Notes: generated from the letters alone by a model not told the origin. A stretch of 64,000 nt of DNA from Hofstenia miamia (GCA_004352715.1 SCFE01000001.1:3494832-3558831), one strand, 5' to 3'. Counted from the first letter of the stretch, positions 10,541 through 21,684 are shown. Translations and numbers: made by a program.

Positions 10541-11879
10541 TCATTCCTAAAGATATATATAAGGTTAAGTTCCCAAATATTGGGATCATAAGTTTGATTG
10601 TCTCTGGCTCTCCTTGAAAGCAACACCCATGAGCCACAATTATCTACAATATCAGGTTCAAAATCAGTATCATAAAAATCTTCCTCAGCAAATTCAGTTA
10701 AATTATCGTAAGTTGCAAATTCATTGATACCATTAATTAATGTAAATTCATTATTGTCATCAATGATTACATTCTCAACGTCTTTAATTACTCATTTCAG
10801 TCTCTGAAAATGTATGGTTTTACCGTTATTAAGTGTATATGTGTTGTGGTTGAGCACTTTCTCCACAGTAAATGGTCCTTGCCAATTATTGGCTAATTTC
10901 TGTACTTGATTGTGATCAGTTGTTACACGAGGTAGATATGCAAATACTTTATCTCCTCGTCAATGTGATTTGCCATATAACTTTTTATTAAACATTCTCT
11001 TTTGTCTAGTACAAGATTGACTAGTGTTGTGACAAATGGTTAAGTGAATTTGCTGCATATCACATAACAACTGATTGACATATTTATCTAAGGTAATTTC
11101 TGAGTAATTAGGATACATCATTGAGGTTAATTCTTCACGGCCGAACATAGCTTTAAATGGACTGACCCTGGTTGTAGAATGAACTGAGGTATTTAGTAAA
11201 ATGATCTACTATCACTAAAAGATGCTGAAATCCATCGCTGTCATGAGATAATTGCTCTAGGTCCATATGCACAATTTCATTGGGACTGGTGGCCGCACAA
11301 CATTCTAATTCTGCCCGTTGTTCTGGGAAATGAGAGGAGTTATTCAATAGACACTTCCCACATTTATCTATTACGTCCTGAACTGTTGATCTAATTCCAA
11401 TGGTAACATACCGAGAGTTAAATGTCTTTTCGGTTTGTATAATTCCTAAATGTCCTCTTTTGTGAACTCTTCTCATGAGATCCCTTTTAAAATATTCAGG
11501 AATAGCAAGGCGATTATTCCGACTTTTCACATATAGTAATCCTTTCTCAGTCATTGTCCAGTTGTGCTGATTGTAATACCTAACCGCAGTCTGTGAAAGG
11601 TCAAAGAAGGGGTCCTTCATCCTTTTCATAATATCAGAGAGTATCAGATCATTTTGTTGATGTTTAATAATTTCTTCTTTAGATATTTCTTCTCAGATTA
11701 AGATTGGCAAAATTTCTTTACCATTTTGATCAGCATTTATTTCGGGAATCAACTCATATTCAGTGTGTGGTATAAATCCAAATGGGATCTTCTCCCCAGC
11801 CAGCTTTTTTAAATCCCTTTCGTAGCTTGGCAATGCTGTCCAATAGTCAGCGTTCAGATGTAAACGTCCAGGGCGATGT
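10541..11879 (-). pseudogene. Integrase region of element 1, catalytic core partly deleted
   Basis: Minus-strand frames give an HHCC zinc module (HKRGHLGII ... CGKC) and then the start of the core with the first catalytic Asp in IVHMDLEQL and DHFTKY at about 11200. Immediately after DHFTKY the sequence jumps, with a frameshift, to SVHSTTRVSPFKAMFG. About 320 bp present in the plus-strand relative are missing, including the blocks that hold the second Asp and the Glu. The C-terminal part follows at 10960-10800 with WQGPFTVEKVLNHNTY (GPY/F-type module) and a tail to about 10540. A stop interrupts near 10957. Integrase normally inserts the cDNA; this copy cannot be catalytic. Confidence 0.82.
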
Positions 11880-12331
11880 TTTATCGAAAAAGAAAAATCA
11901 TTGAGATATTCTATCCATCTAGCTACTATATTGGACTTATCTCCTTAGAATTTTTTAGGCCATGCTAGTGTGCTGTTGTCAGTGCACACGATGAACTTGT
12001 GACCTAAGATAAAATATCGAAACTTCTTGAGTGACTCCACTAATGCTAACATCTCACATTTGGTCATGCTGTAATTTTTCTCAACAGCTCATAATTTCCT
12101 ACTAAAATATTGAACCAGGCTTTCAACTCCATTTATCTTTTGGCTTAACACGCCACTAATGGCGACAGCGCTTGCATCACAGTCTATGATGAAATCCTTT
12201 GTATAGTCTGGGGTATTTAACGATGGTATCTTTTGCAGCTTGGTTTTGATTTCTTCTAATGCTTCCTGCTCAGTCCATGTCCATTTGAATTTGTGAGATT
12301 TTTTAAGCAATTGAGTGATGGATTTTGTTTT
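11880..12331 (-). pseudogene. RNase H region of element 1
   Basis: Blocks in order are PSLNTPDYTKDF and IDCDASAVAISGVLSQ (first acidic residue) at about 12140-12240, then after a stop MTKCEMLAL (second) and VCTDNSTLAW (third) at 12060-11960, then VARWIEYLNDF. The acidic triad is recognisable, but at least two in-frame stops break the frame (near 12088 and in KKF-stop-GDK near 11949). The domain would degrade the RNA strand during reverse transcription. It lies between RT and integrase as in Ty3/gypsy. Confidence 0.78.
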
Positions 12332-13009
12332 CTAAGCCAAATCTGGGATGAACATTCTGTAGTAATTTAAAAATCCCATTAACCTCTGCACATCTTTTCT
12401 GCTCCTGGGTGTTTCAATTTTTTCTAAAAACTGCTTTGCATTGGTTTTTATTGAGATCCTTCCATGTTTGATTACTCTGCCCAAAAACGTGACTTTAATC
12501 TGCGCCAAAGAACATTTATTACCATTCACTTTAAGTCCGGCTTTCTGCAACAATTCCAAAGTCCGATTTAATTTCTCAAGATGTTCATCAAAAGTGTTGC
12601 TTGCTACAAGAATATCATCAATATATGCTGAAATCCCAGGTTCGAGAATGTTGGACTCATTGGTTAAGATTTTGGTGACATAGTGCTGAAAAGTTGCAGG
12701 GGCATTACACAATCCAAAGGCCATATATTTCCATTCATATAGGCCGTAGGGTGTGATAAATGCGGTTTTTGCAATGTCAGACAGATGCATCAGTACTTGC
12801 CAATAGGCTTTACATAGATTGAGGCAGGAAAAAAACTTATATTTACTGGCGTCATATAAAAGGTCCTTGATTCGAGGCAATGGGTAAGCATCTTTGATTG
12901 TGACATCATTCAATTTTCTAAAGTCAATACAGAGCCTGTACTTTTCCCCTTGCTGAATAAACACAGTTGGGGCTGCATAGGGACTATTGCTTCCCTTAAT
13001 TATTCCACT
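12332..13009 (-). pseudogene. Reverse transcriptase of element 1, first catalytic Asp changed to Asn
   Basis: From the stop at 13012 the frame is open over 220 codons: SNSPYAAPTVFIQQG, CIDFRKLNDVTIKDAYPLPR, FSCLNLCKAYWQV, TAFITPYGLYEWKYMAFGL, NAPATFQ, ISAYIDDILVASNT, and the FLGRVIKHGRI and RLMGFLNYYRMFIP blocks near the thumb. These are the classical Ty3/gypsy RT motifs in order. The YIDD box is intact. The first catalytic aspartate, normally in FSxLDLxxGY, is Asn here (SCLNLCKAY), which should abolish polymerisation. An in-frame TAG separates this part from the protease-side frame. Confidence 0.88.
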
Positions 13010-14044
13010 CTAGATTAGATCCCTTAGAATTTTCTCATATTCTGATTTGAGGTTTTCCGGAACCCAGTGGACAGGTAATTGAATTGGCTTATCCTGCTTT
13101 ACCTCAATCGCATGTTCTTCTCCAATTGCTTGCCCCACGCTGATCATACCATAATTAAAAACTTCGCTCTTACTCTGAAGTATAGAAATGAGTGATCTCT
13201 TCTCTGTCTCATTTAGATGTGAATGGGTTTTGGTATTTACAGTAGGGATCTTAACACTAGACAACTCTTCTAGATCATGGATGGCAGTACATATGGATAA
13301 GCAGGAGGTCTCTACACTCTTGACCTGAACTGGTACTCCTATTATCTGTAGATCTGATTCCTTAAATCGCACCAGATGTGTTGATCCATTAAGAATAGTG
13401 ACATAGGTTTTTCCTGAACTTACTTTACATAGATCAGGTGAAAAAGAGATGCCTTTAATATATTTGCCTCTTTGGCCCACTATCATCATGTCTCCATTCA
13501 TCTCTGAGTTTGAAAACACAGCTATGCAGGTCCAGTGCTTAGCTTCTAAGTAGACAGGCTTGTCTAAATTAAACACAATTTCCCATTCAGGAATTGTAGC
13601 TAACTGAGTGGCGTCTTGATCCTTTATAGATATCATGTTATTTTTATAATTGATCACACATGAGTTTCTCTCAAGAAAGTCATTGCCCAGAATCAAATCG
13701 TAGGGGAGTTGATGATTAGTGGTATTGATGACAATGAGGTCCACTTCAAATTGTTCAGCACGAATCTTTAACATGGCATTTCGTAATTTCCCTTTCAATG
13801 AAATTAAATTTCCTGACACATCAATGAGTTTAATATTGGATGAGGAATTTATTGAGTCATGGGTAAAGCAAATGTCTTTAAAGCATTCATCACTTATGAT
13901 TGAAGCAGCAGCTCCAGTGTCAATAGTGGCATTAATAATTCGTCCATTCATTTCCACAGGAATTAGATTTTTCCTTATCAGATTAGTAATAACCAATACA
14001 TCCCATGCACGTTTTAAAGGAGTCAGCACTCCATTTAATTTAAA
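13010..14044 (-). pseudogene. Protease and start of RT of element 1 (pol N-terminal part)
   Basis: A 339-codon frame. The retropepsin active site is INATIDTGAAASIIS (DTGA, about residue 36-39 after the frame opens), and the C-terminal flap/core motif is LILGNDFLERN about 75 residues later. Then comes a long linker and the RT entry region (GEEHAIEVKQDKPIQLPVHW), ending at TAG 13012-13010. The aspartic protease matures Gag and Pol and acts as a dimer. The frame has no natural ATG near its start. It opens in the -1 frame relative to the zinc-knuckle frame, with TTTAAAT in the overlap, so expression by ribosomal frameshifting is plausible. The protease itself has no internal stop. Confidence 0.85.
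14019..14044 (-). promoter_or_regulatory. Candidate -1 ribosomal frameshift signal between gag and pol
   Basis: On the minus strand the zinc-knuckle frame reads CAT TTA AAT TAA. The heptamer T TTA AAT (14044-14038) fits X-XXY-YYZ exactly and lies directly before the zero-frame stop. The -1 frame continues as the protease ORF. Five bases later a stem GGAGT-GCTG-ACTCC (14032-14019) can form. Site, phase and spacing are seen; function is inferred. Confidence 0.55.
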
Positions 14045-15834
14045 TGTGGTGACTTGTTCTCTGTCAAATCAACTAATAATGTGTTGGTAGAAGATGCAGC
14101 AGGATCATCAACCAAGAAGCCTTGACCTTCAGCAACAATTTGCATCTTTGCCTTACAATTAGATTTGAAATGTCCTTTCTTGCCACAGTGGAAACACCTC
14201 ACTGAAGCTTGTCAAAATCTTTCTTCAAAACTGTTTTCTTGGGTTCAGGTCTTATATTTGTTCCAGATAATTCATGAAGATCTTTCTCAATTCTACTAGA
14301 GTTATAAATCATGTAAACAACACTAATTGCCTTTCTTATAATCTCATGCAAATTCTCCTCTGGGTCACATTTCATTTCCAGGCAGCTACAAATAGAAGGG
14401 GGAAAACCTCTGCAAATATAAGAGAAGAGGTCATGCCGGGAGTATTCAGGAGACAAACTGCTTAATCGAAAAAGCCTTTCAACTTGTGTGATGTAATTAC
14501 GAATATCGTCCCCTCTCTTAAAAGACATATCACAAAGTAAAGTCTTGTATTGGTGTTATATATGAGGGGCTTTGTAGTGATCCTCAAAAACCCAACTAAC
14601 AGTTGATAGTCAGTCTTGATATTCTGATCCAACATCATGTATTGATTGTATGCTAGCCCACTTAAATACAGTGGGAACTGCGATACAGCGTCTTCTTGAG
14701 ATGTTTTATACTGTTTCATGTGAAGCTCAAACAAAAGAGCCACTCCTCAAAGGATTGTGAAACTGCATTGATTTGTCCAGTGAACTTAGGCAATACTGAA
14801 TGTTTACTGTGCACTGGTATTTGTCTGGGAGTCTCAAAAGGGAGAATTGAATGATGAAATCAGGGTTGCTTATCTGAGGTGTTACCATTTACTGGACTCA
14901 TAACATCACTAATATGTTCCTTGGTGGTAGTTAACGCAGAAGCACAAAGTGGCTGCACATGGACGGGAGGAATGAAATTTCTCTGAGGGGTAGCAACTGT
15001 AGCAATGGATGCTTGAGTAAATATAGGATTAGACGACACAGACAAAGTGATGTAAGATGACACTGAAGTTGGGGGAATTATCACCTTACTTTCATTGCAC
15101 TGTGAAGGCATCAGCGCACTCAAAAGAACAGGGGTTGAACTTCCACCTCTTCCAAATCAAATCATCTGTGTGAATTGATCAGTGATCTTCTTGGCCCAAT
15201 CCCCTAAAGCTTCATGTAATGTAGCATGAGTAACAAATTCATCAACAGGGGTTTTTAAGAGGTTGGCTTCTTCTGACTTGGCCATATTGGTTTTTAGTTC
15301 ATGAATTTGTAATTCCAATGCAACAGTGGATTCTAGCATCCACATTTCCATCTTCTGGTATGCAACATGTTGAGTGTTGAGCTCAGCTTGGAGAGACTTG
15401 ACTTGATGCTCACTGTCCATTCTCATAGCGACTTGCTGTGATAATGCATCTTTCAGGTGCTCAATCTCCATTTGTTGAGTATCAAAGTGTGGCAGGGAGT
15501 TCACCACATTATCAACATGATTATATGGACAGAATTGAATGGGAGGAGCATTCTGCGTATTCAAGACTCTGCAAAGCTGTTGTTGGATATTAGGGCTGCT
15601 AGTGCCCTCATGTGGATATGGACTAGTTGATGTGAGATGATCTCACTGTTGAGCTAGTTGGGTAGAAGAAGTCAGAGGACAGAAATTTAACAATGATCCA
15701 ATGGTGCAAGGGGCAACGTCCTGGTTGCCAATGCTTGCACAGGGGACACTGGTCTGGAGGAGTCCCAAAAGTAGGAGAGTAAGTAACTGTATGATTTGAA
15801 TCCATTTAACTAAGAGGAAAACAACAAAAAACAA
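14035..15834 (-). pseudogene. Gag of element 1, broken in several places
   Basis: It starts at ATG 15805 (MDSNHTVTYSPTFGTPPDQ), followed by a Cys/His cluster CPLCKHWQPGRCPLHH. Next is a segment rich in heptad-like Leu/Glu/Gln predicted as coiled coil (about 15480-15200, with MEIEHLKDALSQQV), and a Ser/Thr/Pro-rich stretch (15120-14870). The capsid-like part has LPKFTGQI, YLSGLAYNQYM and LFSYICRGFPP (14790-14380). A CCHC knuckle CFHCGKKGHFKSNC (14196-14155) spaced C-x2-C-x4-H-x4-C binds the genomic RNA. Breaks seen: a frameshift near 15640, stops near 15645 and 15157, frame changes around 14870-14740 and 14540-14460, and a -1 phase change just before the knuckle (14200). Gag assembles the particle. 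Confidence 0.82.
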
Positions 15835-16206
15835 TAACTACTATAACTGACAGTTGGGAGCACTTCCCAACTACAAAAAGAAACACACAGCTCATAAAAA
15901 ATCACATGATACAAACCCAAATGTGGGATACAGCAGCAATTATTATTAAATCCAACACGTCAAGCACTGAGACAAAACAGAAATTTAAAGAGTAAAAACA
16001 TAAATGAAGCAGAACACTTAAAAATTGTAACTGCCTTTCCAATGGAAAGAAAAAAGGATCAGTATACATCAGTTGGTAGATTTGCACTGAAATCCAATTG
16101 CCATCAGGGGAAACAACTATCCCAGCTGACAAGCACCAAAGCTAAACCAAAACCAAATCAAAACCATCAAAAGAGACAACAGAGAATGTTTTGTTATCAT
16201 GTCAGC
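15835..16206 (-). other. 5' leader of element 1
   Basis: About 370 bp between PBS and the gag ATG. It contains no convincing ORF. Packaging signals would be expected here but none can be identified by eye. Confidence 0.5.
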
Positions 16207-16224
16207 GTCCTGTCACAGTCGCCA
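16207..16224 (-). other. Primer-binding site of element 1
   Basis: TGGCGACTGTGACAGGAC on the minus strand directly abuts the inner end of the 5' LTR. TGG pairs with the tRNA 3' CCA. The complement ends GTCGCCA, compatible with a Ser- or Arg-type acceptor end; the tRNA is not assigned. Confidence 0.75.
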
Positions 16225-17128
16225 TGTAGAATTGTGGGCTGTAAATATACTAGAAAACTATTTGACTCTGCAGAAGGTTTAACATAGAGATCTGACAGCC
16301 CTGATTCCAAGAAAACAATTAAAGAGAGAACGTATATAAACATTGGTAATTCATCCAAGTAGTAAATACTTTAGGTAACTCCAAGATGACCAACTCACAT
16401 GGCTTCCAGCTGAAGCAAAGTCTTCAGGAACAGTGTAGTGCTCAACTTAGTGCATGGTGCTACCTTATTTGTCTCACTTATTAATTTCTATCTCATAGAC
16501 AAAATAAACATCTCATTTTCATTGTTAGTTCTCAGCTCACTAAATAATAGTCTGTAATTGCCAGACATTCATGCTAGCCAACAGCATGGTATCATCACAG
16601 TGTCATAACATATAGGTGCATGTATGTGTTGAACATTGAACAAAAGTTTTATTATTTCTTTATGCGTAACCATATCCATAACTTAATGAGTCCACAATTT
16701 GGGCTGGAAAGATCTGCTGATCTCCAGGAGCTACATGTCACCCTGTACTTTGAGAAAGCACTCCCAAATTGTTGCTGAACTTAAGCAATTACTTTCATAA
16801 TCAAAAAATACTAATAAAAAATAACAGAGGAGAAAGTGAACAGTAATTGAAGCTAGATAAAATCTATTAACCTTTTCTAACATTGTTTCTCAATTTATAC
16901 AATAATAAATAATTACCTGTCTTTGTTTACAACTACAGTTAATCATTAGCTATTCATGTTATCAATTTCCCTTGCAAATTAAATTTGAGCAACACGTTTA
17001 GCACCATTGAGGGGACATAACTAGCTTTCATAAACCTAAGCTCGAAATTACTCTTACATCAGAATGACGTTAATACAATCAAAAATTAAATGAATAATAA
17101 TCACAAAAATTCCCTGAGTGATTCTACA
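16225..17128 (-). repeat. 5' LTR of element 1 (904 bp)
   Basis: Plus-strand ends are TGTAGAATTGTGGGC and TGAGTGATTCTACA, forming TGTAG/CTACA inverted ends. It is homologous over its whole length to 8475-9578, apart from the artefactual duplication and a segment near 16905-16985 absent from the other LTR. PBS adjacency fixes it as the 5' LTR of the minus-strand element. Confidence 0.9.
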
Positions 17129-18147
17129 ATAACATAAGATCAGTATATAAAAGTTTGGTGACTGAAATAATCTTGGTGTGTTACATTGAAATAGGTTGAT
17201 AGCTTGACCAAAATAATATAATAACATTCTCCATATGGAAGTGTAAACTCTCAACTGTGTCAGGTATTTCATCTTTGTGTAGCATAATATAAAGAAATTG
17301 CTGCTAATAAAGAAAGAAGAACGAATGATTAGTTGAAATTAAGATCAAATGATGATTATTTAGAAAAACAATTTAATTTCAATTATTAGAATTATCTTTG
17401 TAAAATGCAACAAAGTAATAATATAGCAAATTAGTACTTGTCATCAAATTTGACAAAACAAAGGGTGCAAATTTGCTTCCATTATTTTCAGCCATTTTGG
17501 CAGATGAATTAAATTTGAATTTCAAATGACAGGTACTTTTTCAAGTTAACTATAAATAGAGCATAAATCAGTTTGGAAATTGTTGAAGTAAATTCTTCAA
17601 AAATCTTATTCTTAGATTTTATATCAGTTTGATTATTTATACACAATGTCAAGCTAAATGGTAAATCCAGTACTAGTGGTTTGGAAACATATTGGGAGTG
17701 ACTTGAGGGTCCTTGATCCTAACCATGAATCTGCATTTACATTAGGTGTATGAATAGGAGTTTTTCTCTGTTTAGCTGGCTATCAATTCGATTGTTTACA
17801 TGTAATAAATAATCAACATTGGTAAGAAAGGGCTGGATAGCCTAATGTAGGTTATACATAATTTATGTGATAGACTTAGGTGACCTATAATAGACTGATA
17901 ATTGAACTGAGCATGTATTGTAACATCCTCCACCTAGCTTATTACGCCGTGTCTAATCACTGTTAAGGGATGCTTAGTAAACTGCGGGTGAGGTGTTACC
18001 CATTTGTTGATCCATCAAACTTCTCTTTCTTATTAACTAGTTATGTTAATTAAGTACTTTAGTATTAACCATCACTGTTTAGGTGACTGGGCAGTATGAT
18101 GTTTCCTCTTCAGTTGTTCCATGGGCTCCTGCCTGAAGCTGATCTTC
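17129..18147. other. Sequence between element 1 and the N gap
   Basis: No gene with clear motifs. If element 1 is nested, this is leader of the plus-strand element. The last 60 bases before the gap could be the start of its gag, since a Ser/Pro-rich frame passes SSSVVPWAPA, but this is too short to prove. Confidence 0.35.
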
Positions 18148-19147
18148 NNNNNNNNNNNNNNNNNNNNNNNNNNNNNNNNNNNNNNNNNNNNNNNNNNNNN
18201 NNNNNNNNNNNNNNNNNNNNNNNNNNNNNNNNNNNNNNNNNNNNNNNNNNNNNNNNNNNNNNNNNNNNNNNNNNNNNNNNNNNNNNNNNNNNNNNNNNNN
18301 NNNNNNNNNNNNNNNNNNNNNNNNNNNNNNNNNNNNNNNNNNNNNNNNNNNNNNNNNNNNNNNNNNNNNNNNNNNNNNNNNNNNNNNNNNNNNNNNNNNN
18401 NNNNNNNNNNNNNNNNNNNNNNNNNNNNNNNNNNNNNNNNNNNNNNNNNNNNNNNNNNNNNNNNNNNNNNNNNNNNNNNNNNNNNNNNNNNNNNNNNNNN
18501 NNNNNNNNNNNNNNNNNNNNNNNNNNNNNNNNNNNNNNNNNNNNNNNNNNNNNNNNNNNNNNNNNNNNNNNNNNNNNNNNNNNNNNNNNNNNNNNNNNNN
18601 NNNNNNNNNNNNNNNNNNNNNNNNNNNNNNNNNNNNNNNNNNNNNNNNNNNNNNNNNNNNNNNNNNNNNNNNNNNNNNNNNNNNNNNNNNNNNNNNNNNN
18701 NNNNNNNNNNNNNNNNNNNNNNNNNNNNNNNNNNNNNNNNNNNNNNNNNNNNNNNNNNNNNNNNNNNNNNNNNNNNNNNNNNNNNNNNNNNNNNNNNNNN
18801 NNNNNNNNNNNNNNNNNNNNNNNNNNNNNNNNNNNNNNNNNNNNNNNNNNNNNNNNNNNNNNNNNNNNNNNNNNNNNNNNNNNNNNNNNNNNNNNNNNNN
18901 NNNNNNNNNNNNNNNNNNNNNNNNNNNNNNNNNNNNNNNNNNNNNNNNNNNNNNNNNNNNNNNNNNNNNNNNNNNNNNNNNNNNNNNNNNNNNNNNNNNN
19001 NNNNNNNNNNNNNNNNNNNNNNNNNNNNNNNNNNNNNNNNNNNNNNNNNNNNNNNNNNNNNNNNNNNNNNNNNNNNNNNNNNNNNNNNNNNNNNNNNNNN
19101 NNNNNNNNNNNNNNNNNNNNNNNNNNNNNNNNNNNNNNNNNNNNNNN
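18148..19147. other. Assembly gap of exactly 1000 N
   Basis: The round length indicates a placeholder of unknown size. It removes the 5' part of gag of the plus-strand gypsy element. Frames drawn across it are meaningless. Confidence 0.98.
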
Positions 19148-19740
19148 TTCTAATGCTTTGTCAGCACCTACTCCATCACTTGTGACGCCACAATTTGTTA
19201 TCCCCATTACCTCTTTTACAAGTGTAGTGCCTACCCTCACTCAATCTACCCTTTCTCAAGTTGCAAAGCTAACTACAGTAGCTACTCCAAGCTCTTGTAT
19301 CCCAAGAACAACAGTTGTGCCTTCAGCACCTGTAAATGTCTCAGTCACCCCAACTACTAAGATTGTTCCACCTTCTCCTCTGAGTGACCCTATCAGATCT
19401 ATGACAACTTTGTGGGCCACACTTCACTCAATCTATTTTTCCCACCAAAGCACCAGTGAACAAACAATCAAATCTCTTTAATAGACACTCAGTACTGCCT
19501 AAATTTACTGGCAAAATTGAAGAAATCTCACAGTCATTTGACAAGTGGCTCTTTCTGTTCAAGTTAACAATGAAGCAGCTTAAAACCACTTGGGATGCTG
19601 CTGCCACACAATTTCCCATGTTCTTTTAAGGCCTCGCATACAACCAGTATATGATGCTGGACAGGGAATTCAAAACAGATTACCAGTTACTTGTTGGTCA
19701 CTTTGAGGACCACTACAAAGCTGAACAAGAGGAGCTGGAC
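19148..19740 (+). pseudogene. Gag fragment of element 2
   Basis: After the gap a Ser/Thr/Pro-rich stretch (to about 19480) corresponds to the same stretch of element 1 gag; both contain a TVATP word. The next part is read one frame over: RHSVLPKFTGKI, SQSFDKWLFLF, then TAA at 19627, then GLAYNQYMMLDREFKTDYQL and LVGHFEDHYK. This is the capsid-like region. It runs directly into RNase H sequence at about 19735. The nucleocapsid knuckle is absent because of the deletion. Confidence 0.75.
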
Positions 19741-20172
19741 ACTGTGAAGCAAGAGCTCAGATGGATTCCTAGTCTGAACATGCCAGATTATACAAGAGAA
19801 TTCATCATCAACTGTGACGTGAGTTTGGTCACCATCAGTGGTGTGCTCAGCCAAGTGATCAATGGTCAGGAATGCCCTGTCCAAAATTTCAGCTTTGTTG
19901 TGCACACTGACAACTGCGTGCTAGCATGGCTGAAAAAGTTCTCTGGCAACAAGTCAAACATTGTTGCCTGATGGTTGGAATACCTTAATGACTTCTTGTT
20001 TGTAATCACTCATTGCTCTGAGAAATTGCACTTCAATACTGACTATTTCACTGCTCTGCCTAGCTATGAGAGAGACCTGTGAAAGCCACTGGGTGAGAAG
20101 ATTCCATTTTGTTTCATCCCCACCTGCAAGTACAAGCTCCTCCTGGATATCAATGCAGATTGAAATGGGAAA
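19741..20172 (+). pseudogene. RNase H remnant of element 2
   Basis: The frame continues from gag as PSLNMPDYTREF, INCDVSLVTISGVLSQ (first acidic residue), then jumps from QNFS to FVVHTDNCVLAWLKKF. About 35 residues present in element 1, including the catalytic Glu block (KCEMLAL), are missing. It goes on with EYLNDFLFVI and a linker containing LPSYERDL and GEKIPFCFIP. Stops (TGA at about 19969, 20080 and 20161) fall where element 1 has Arg, Lys and Gln. It is inactive twice over: deletion and nonsense codons. Confidence 0.75.
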
Positions 20173-21684
20173 GTGATCCTCTCCATTATGGTGAAAGAGG
20201 AGATTTTTGAAAAGGAGATTGCTGCCCATCAATTACATGACAAAGTTTTGTCTGAGATCATCTTTAAAATCAAGCACCCTGGTCATGCTATCAGTGACTT
20301 CACTAAGAGGTACTTTCAACACAATCATTGGAAGCTTACCAATGCTGGCCTCCTCTACCCACACAGTTGGAATAACCGTCTGGCAATCCCAGAATACTTC
20401 AAGCGAGATCTCATCTGGAAGATCCATGAACACGGACACCTTGGGATTATCCAGATGGATAGAACCTTTAACACTTGTTACATCACCATCAGCATCAGAG
20501 CCACAGTACAAGATGTAATCAACAAGTGTGAAGCATGCTTGCTTCAAGGAGCCAGACACTTTCTGGAACAGAGAGCTGAGCTACATAGTCAGGTTGCTGA
20601 AAGAACCAACAAAGTGGTCCATATGGACATTGAAAAAATATCTTGGGATGAGCAAGGATTTCAATATCTGCTGGTCTTAATAGACCATTTTACCAAATAC
20701 ACATGTCTCATTCCTCTTGATACAACAACTACTGAAGTAATTGGCAAAAGAATTGTAAAAGATTGGATTTTGAAGCTTGGACCTATGGAGCGTTTGGTCT
20801 CTGACCACAGTCCTCAGTTCAAGAACTCTCTAATATCTACTCTCACAAAGGAACTTAAAATCATACACGACTTTACAACTGAATACCATCCACAGTTGAA
20901 TGGTGTTGTCTAGCAACTAAACCACACCATTATTAAATTAATCTGAGTTGCTCTTGCCCATGCCACTGGTCAAAACTGGAGATGCATCATAGAAGTGGTC
21001 AAGTTCTTCTATAATACTGCTGTGCACTCCACCACCAAAGTAAGTCTTTTCAAAGCCATGTTTGGCCACAAAGCCAGCACTCCTTTGTTGATCATGTTTC
21101 CAGACTACAAAGAGCTCACTTTGGAAAATTTCATGAACCAGATGCTAAAAGAGTTTCAAGAAGTACACCTCTCTATCTCCTGTAATACCAACCAGTCTGT
21201 TATTTGCCAGAAGAGAAATTTTGATAAAAAGCTGTACAGTGAGCCTCATAAAGTTGGAGATACTTTATTTGTTTATTTTCCTCGTCAGGTTACTGATGCC
21301 CACCAGGTATGAAAGCTTGCCACTAATTGGCAAGGACCTTTTAAAATAGTCAAGGTGTTAGAACACCACTGGTATTTATTAAATAATGGTAAAGTCACCC
21401 ATTTTCAGTGACTTAGATGCACAGTCAAAGATATACAAAATGCTGTCATAAATAATAATGAGTTTGCTCTCATTGATGATGATGTGAATGAGATAGAGTA
21501 TTATGAGGAAGATGACCTCCTGCAGGTCAAGTACAATAGTAACCTCAGTAATAGTAGCAACACTATTGCTACTTGTATTTTGCATAAACAAAAAGCTAGA
21601 GATCAGAGATATTTAGACCATTTAAATACCCAGGAATGGGACCTTAACCTTATCTCTCTATTTAGCAACAATGAAATGAACTGA
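20173..21684 (+). pseudogene. Integrase of element 2, with a stop at the catalytic Glu
   Basis: An almost continuous frame. The zinc module is HEHGHLGII ... CEAC (about 20427-20535). The core first Asp is in VVHMDIEKIS (20620), the second in LVSDHSPQF (20800), and the motif EYHPQLNGVV is followed at 20911 by TAG exactly where the catalytic Glu of the HPQxNGxVE block is expected. The C-terminal part has NWQGPFKIVKVLEHHWY (GPY/F-type module, about 21325), then an acidic tail to TGA 21682. Further TGA codons lie at about 20944, 21310 and 21409. It retains the core segment that element 1 has lost. The protein normally inserts the cDNA into chromatin. Confidence 0.85.

Larger units (their letters stand above)
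8475..17128 (-). mobile_element. Full-length but inactivated Ty3/gypsy LTR retrotransposon (element 1)
   Basis: Read on the minus strand the order is 5' LTR (17128-16225), PBS (16224-16207), leader, gag with CCHC knuckle, protease, RT, RNase H, integrase with GPY/F-type end, a 3' reading-frame remnant, PPT (9592-9579), and 3' LTR (9578-8475). This gag-PR-RT-RH-IN order is Metaviridae (Ty3/gypsy). LTR ends are TGTAG...CTACA. The LTRs differ by many substitutions and an indel of about 60-70 bp, so the copy is old. No matching target-site duplication was found (GCTAG on the left, ATAAC on the right), hinting at recombination or flank loss. It lies downstream of LTR C and its leader and upstream of the plus-strand gag, so it may be nested in that element. 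Confidence 0.9.

Noticed and set aside
18096-19481. Long open frames on both strands at 18.1-19.5 kb
   Set aside because: They consist mostly of undetermined bases from the 1000-N gap. Only the part after 19148 is real sequence, and it is gag.
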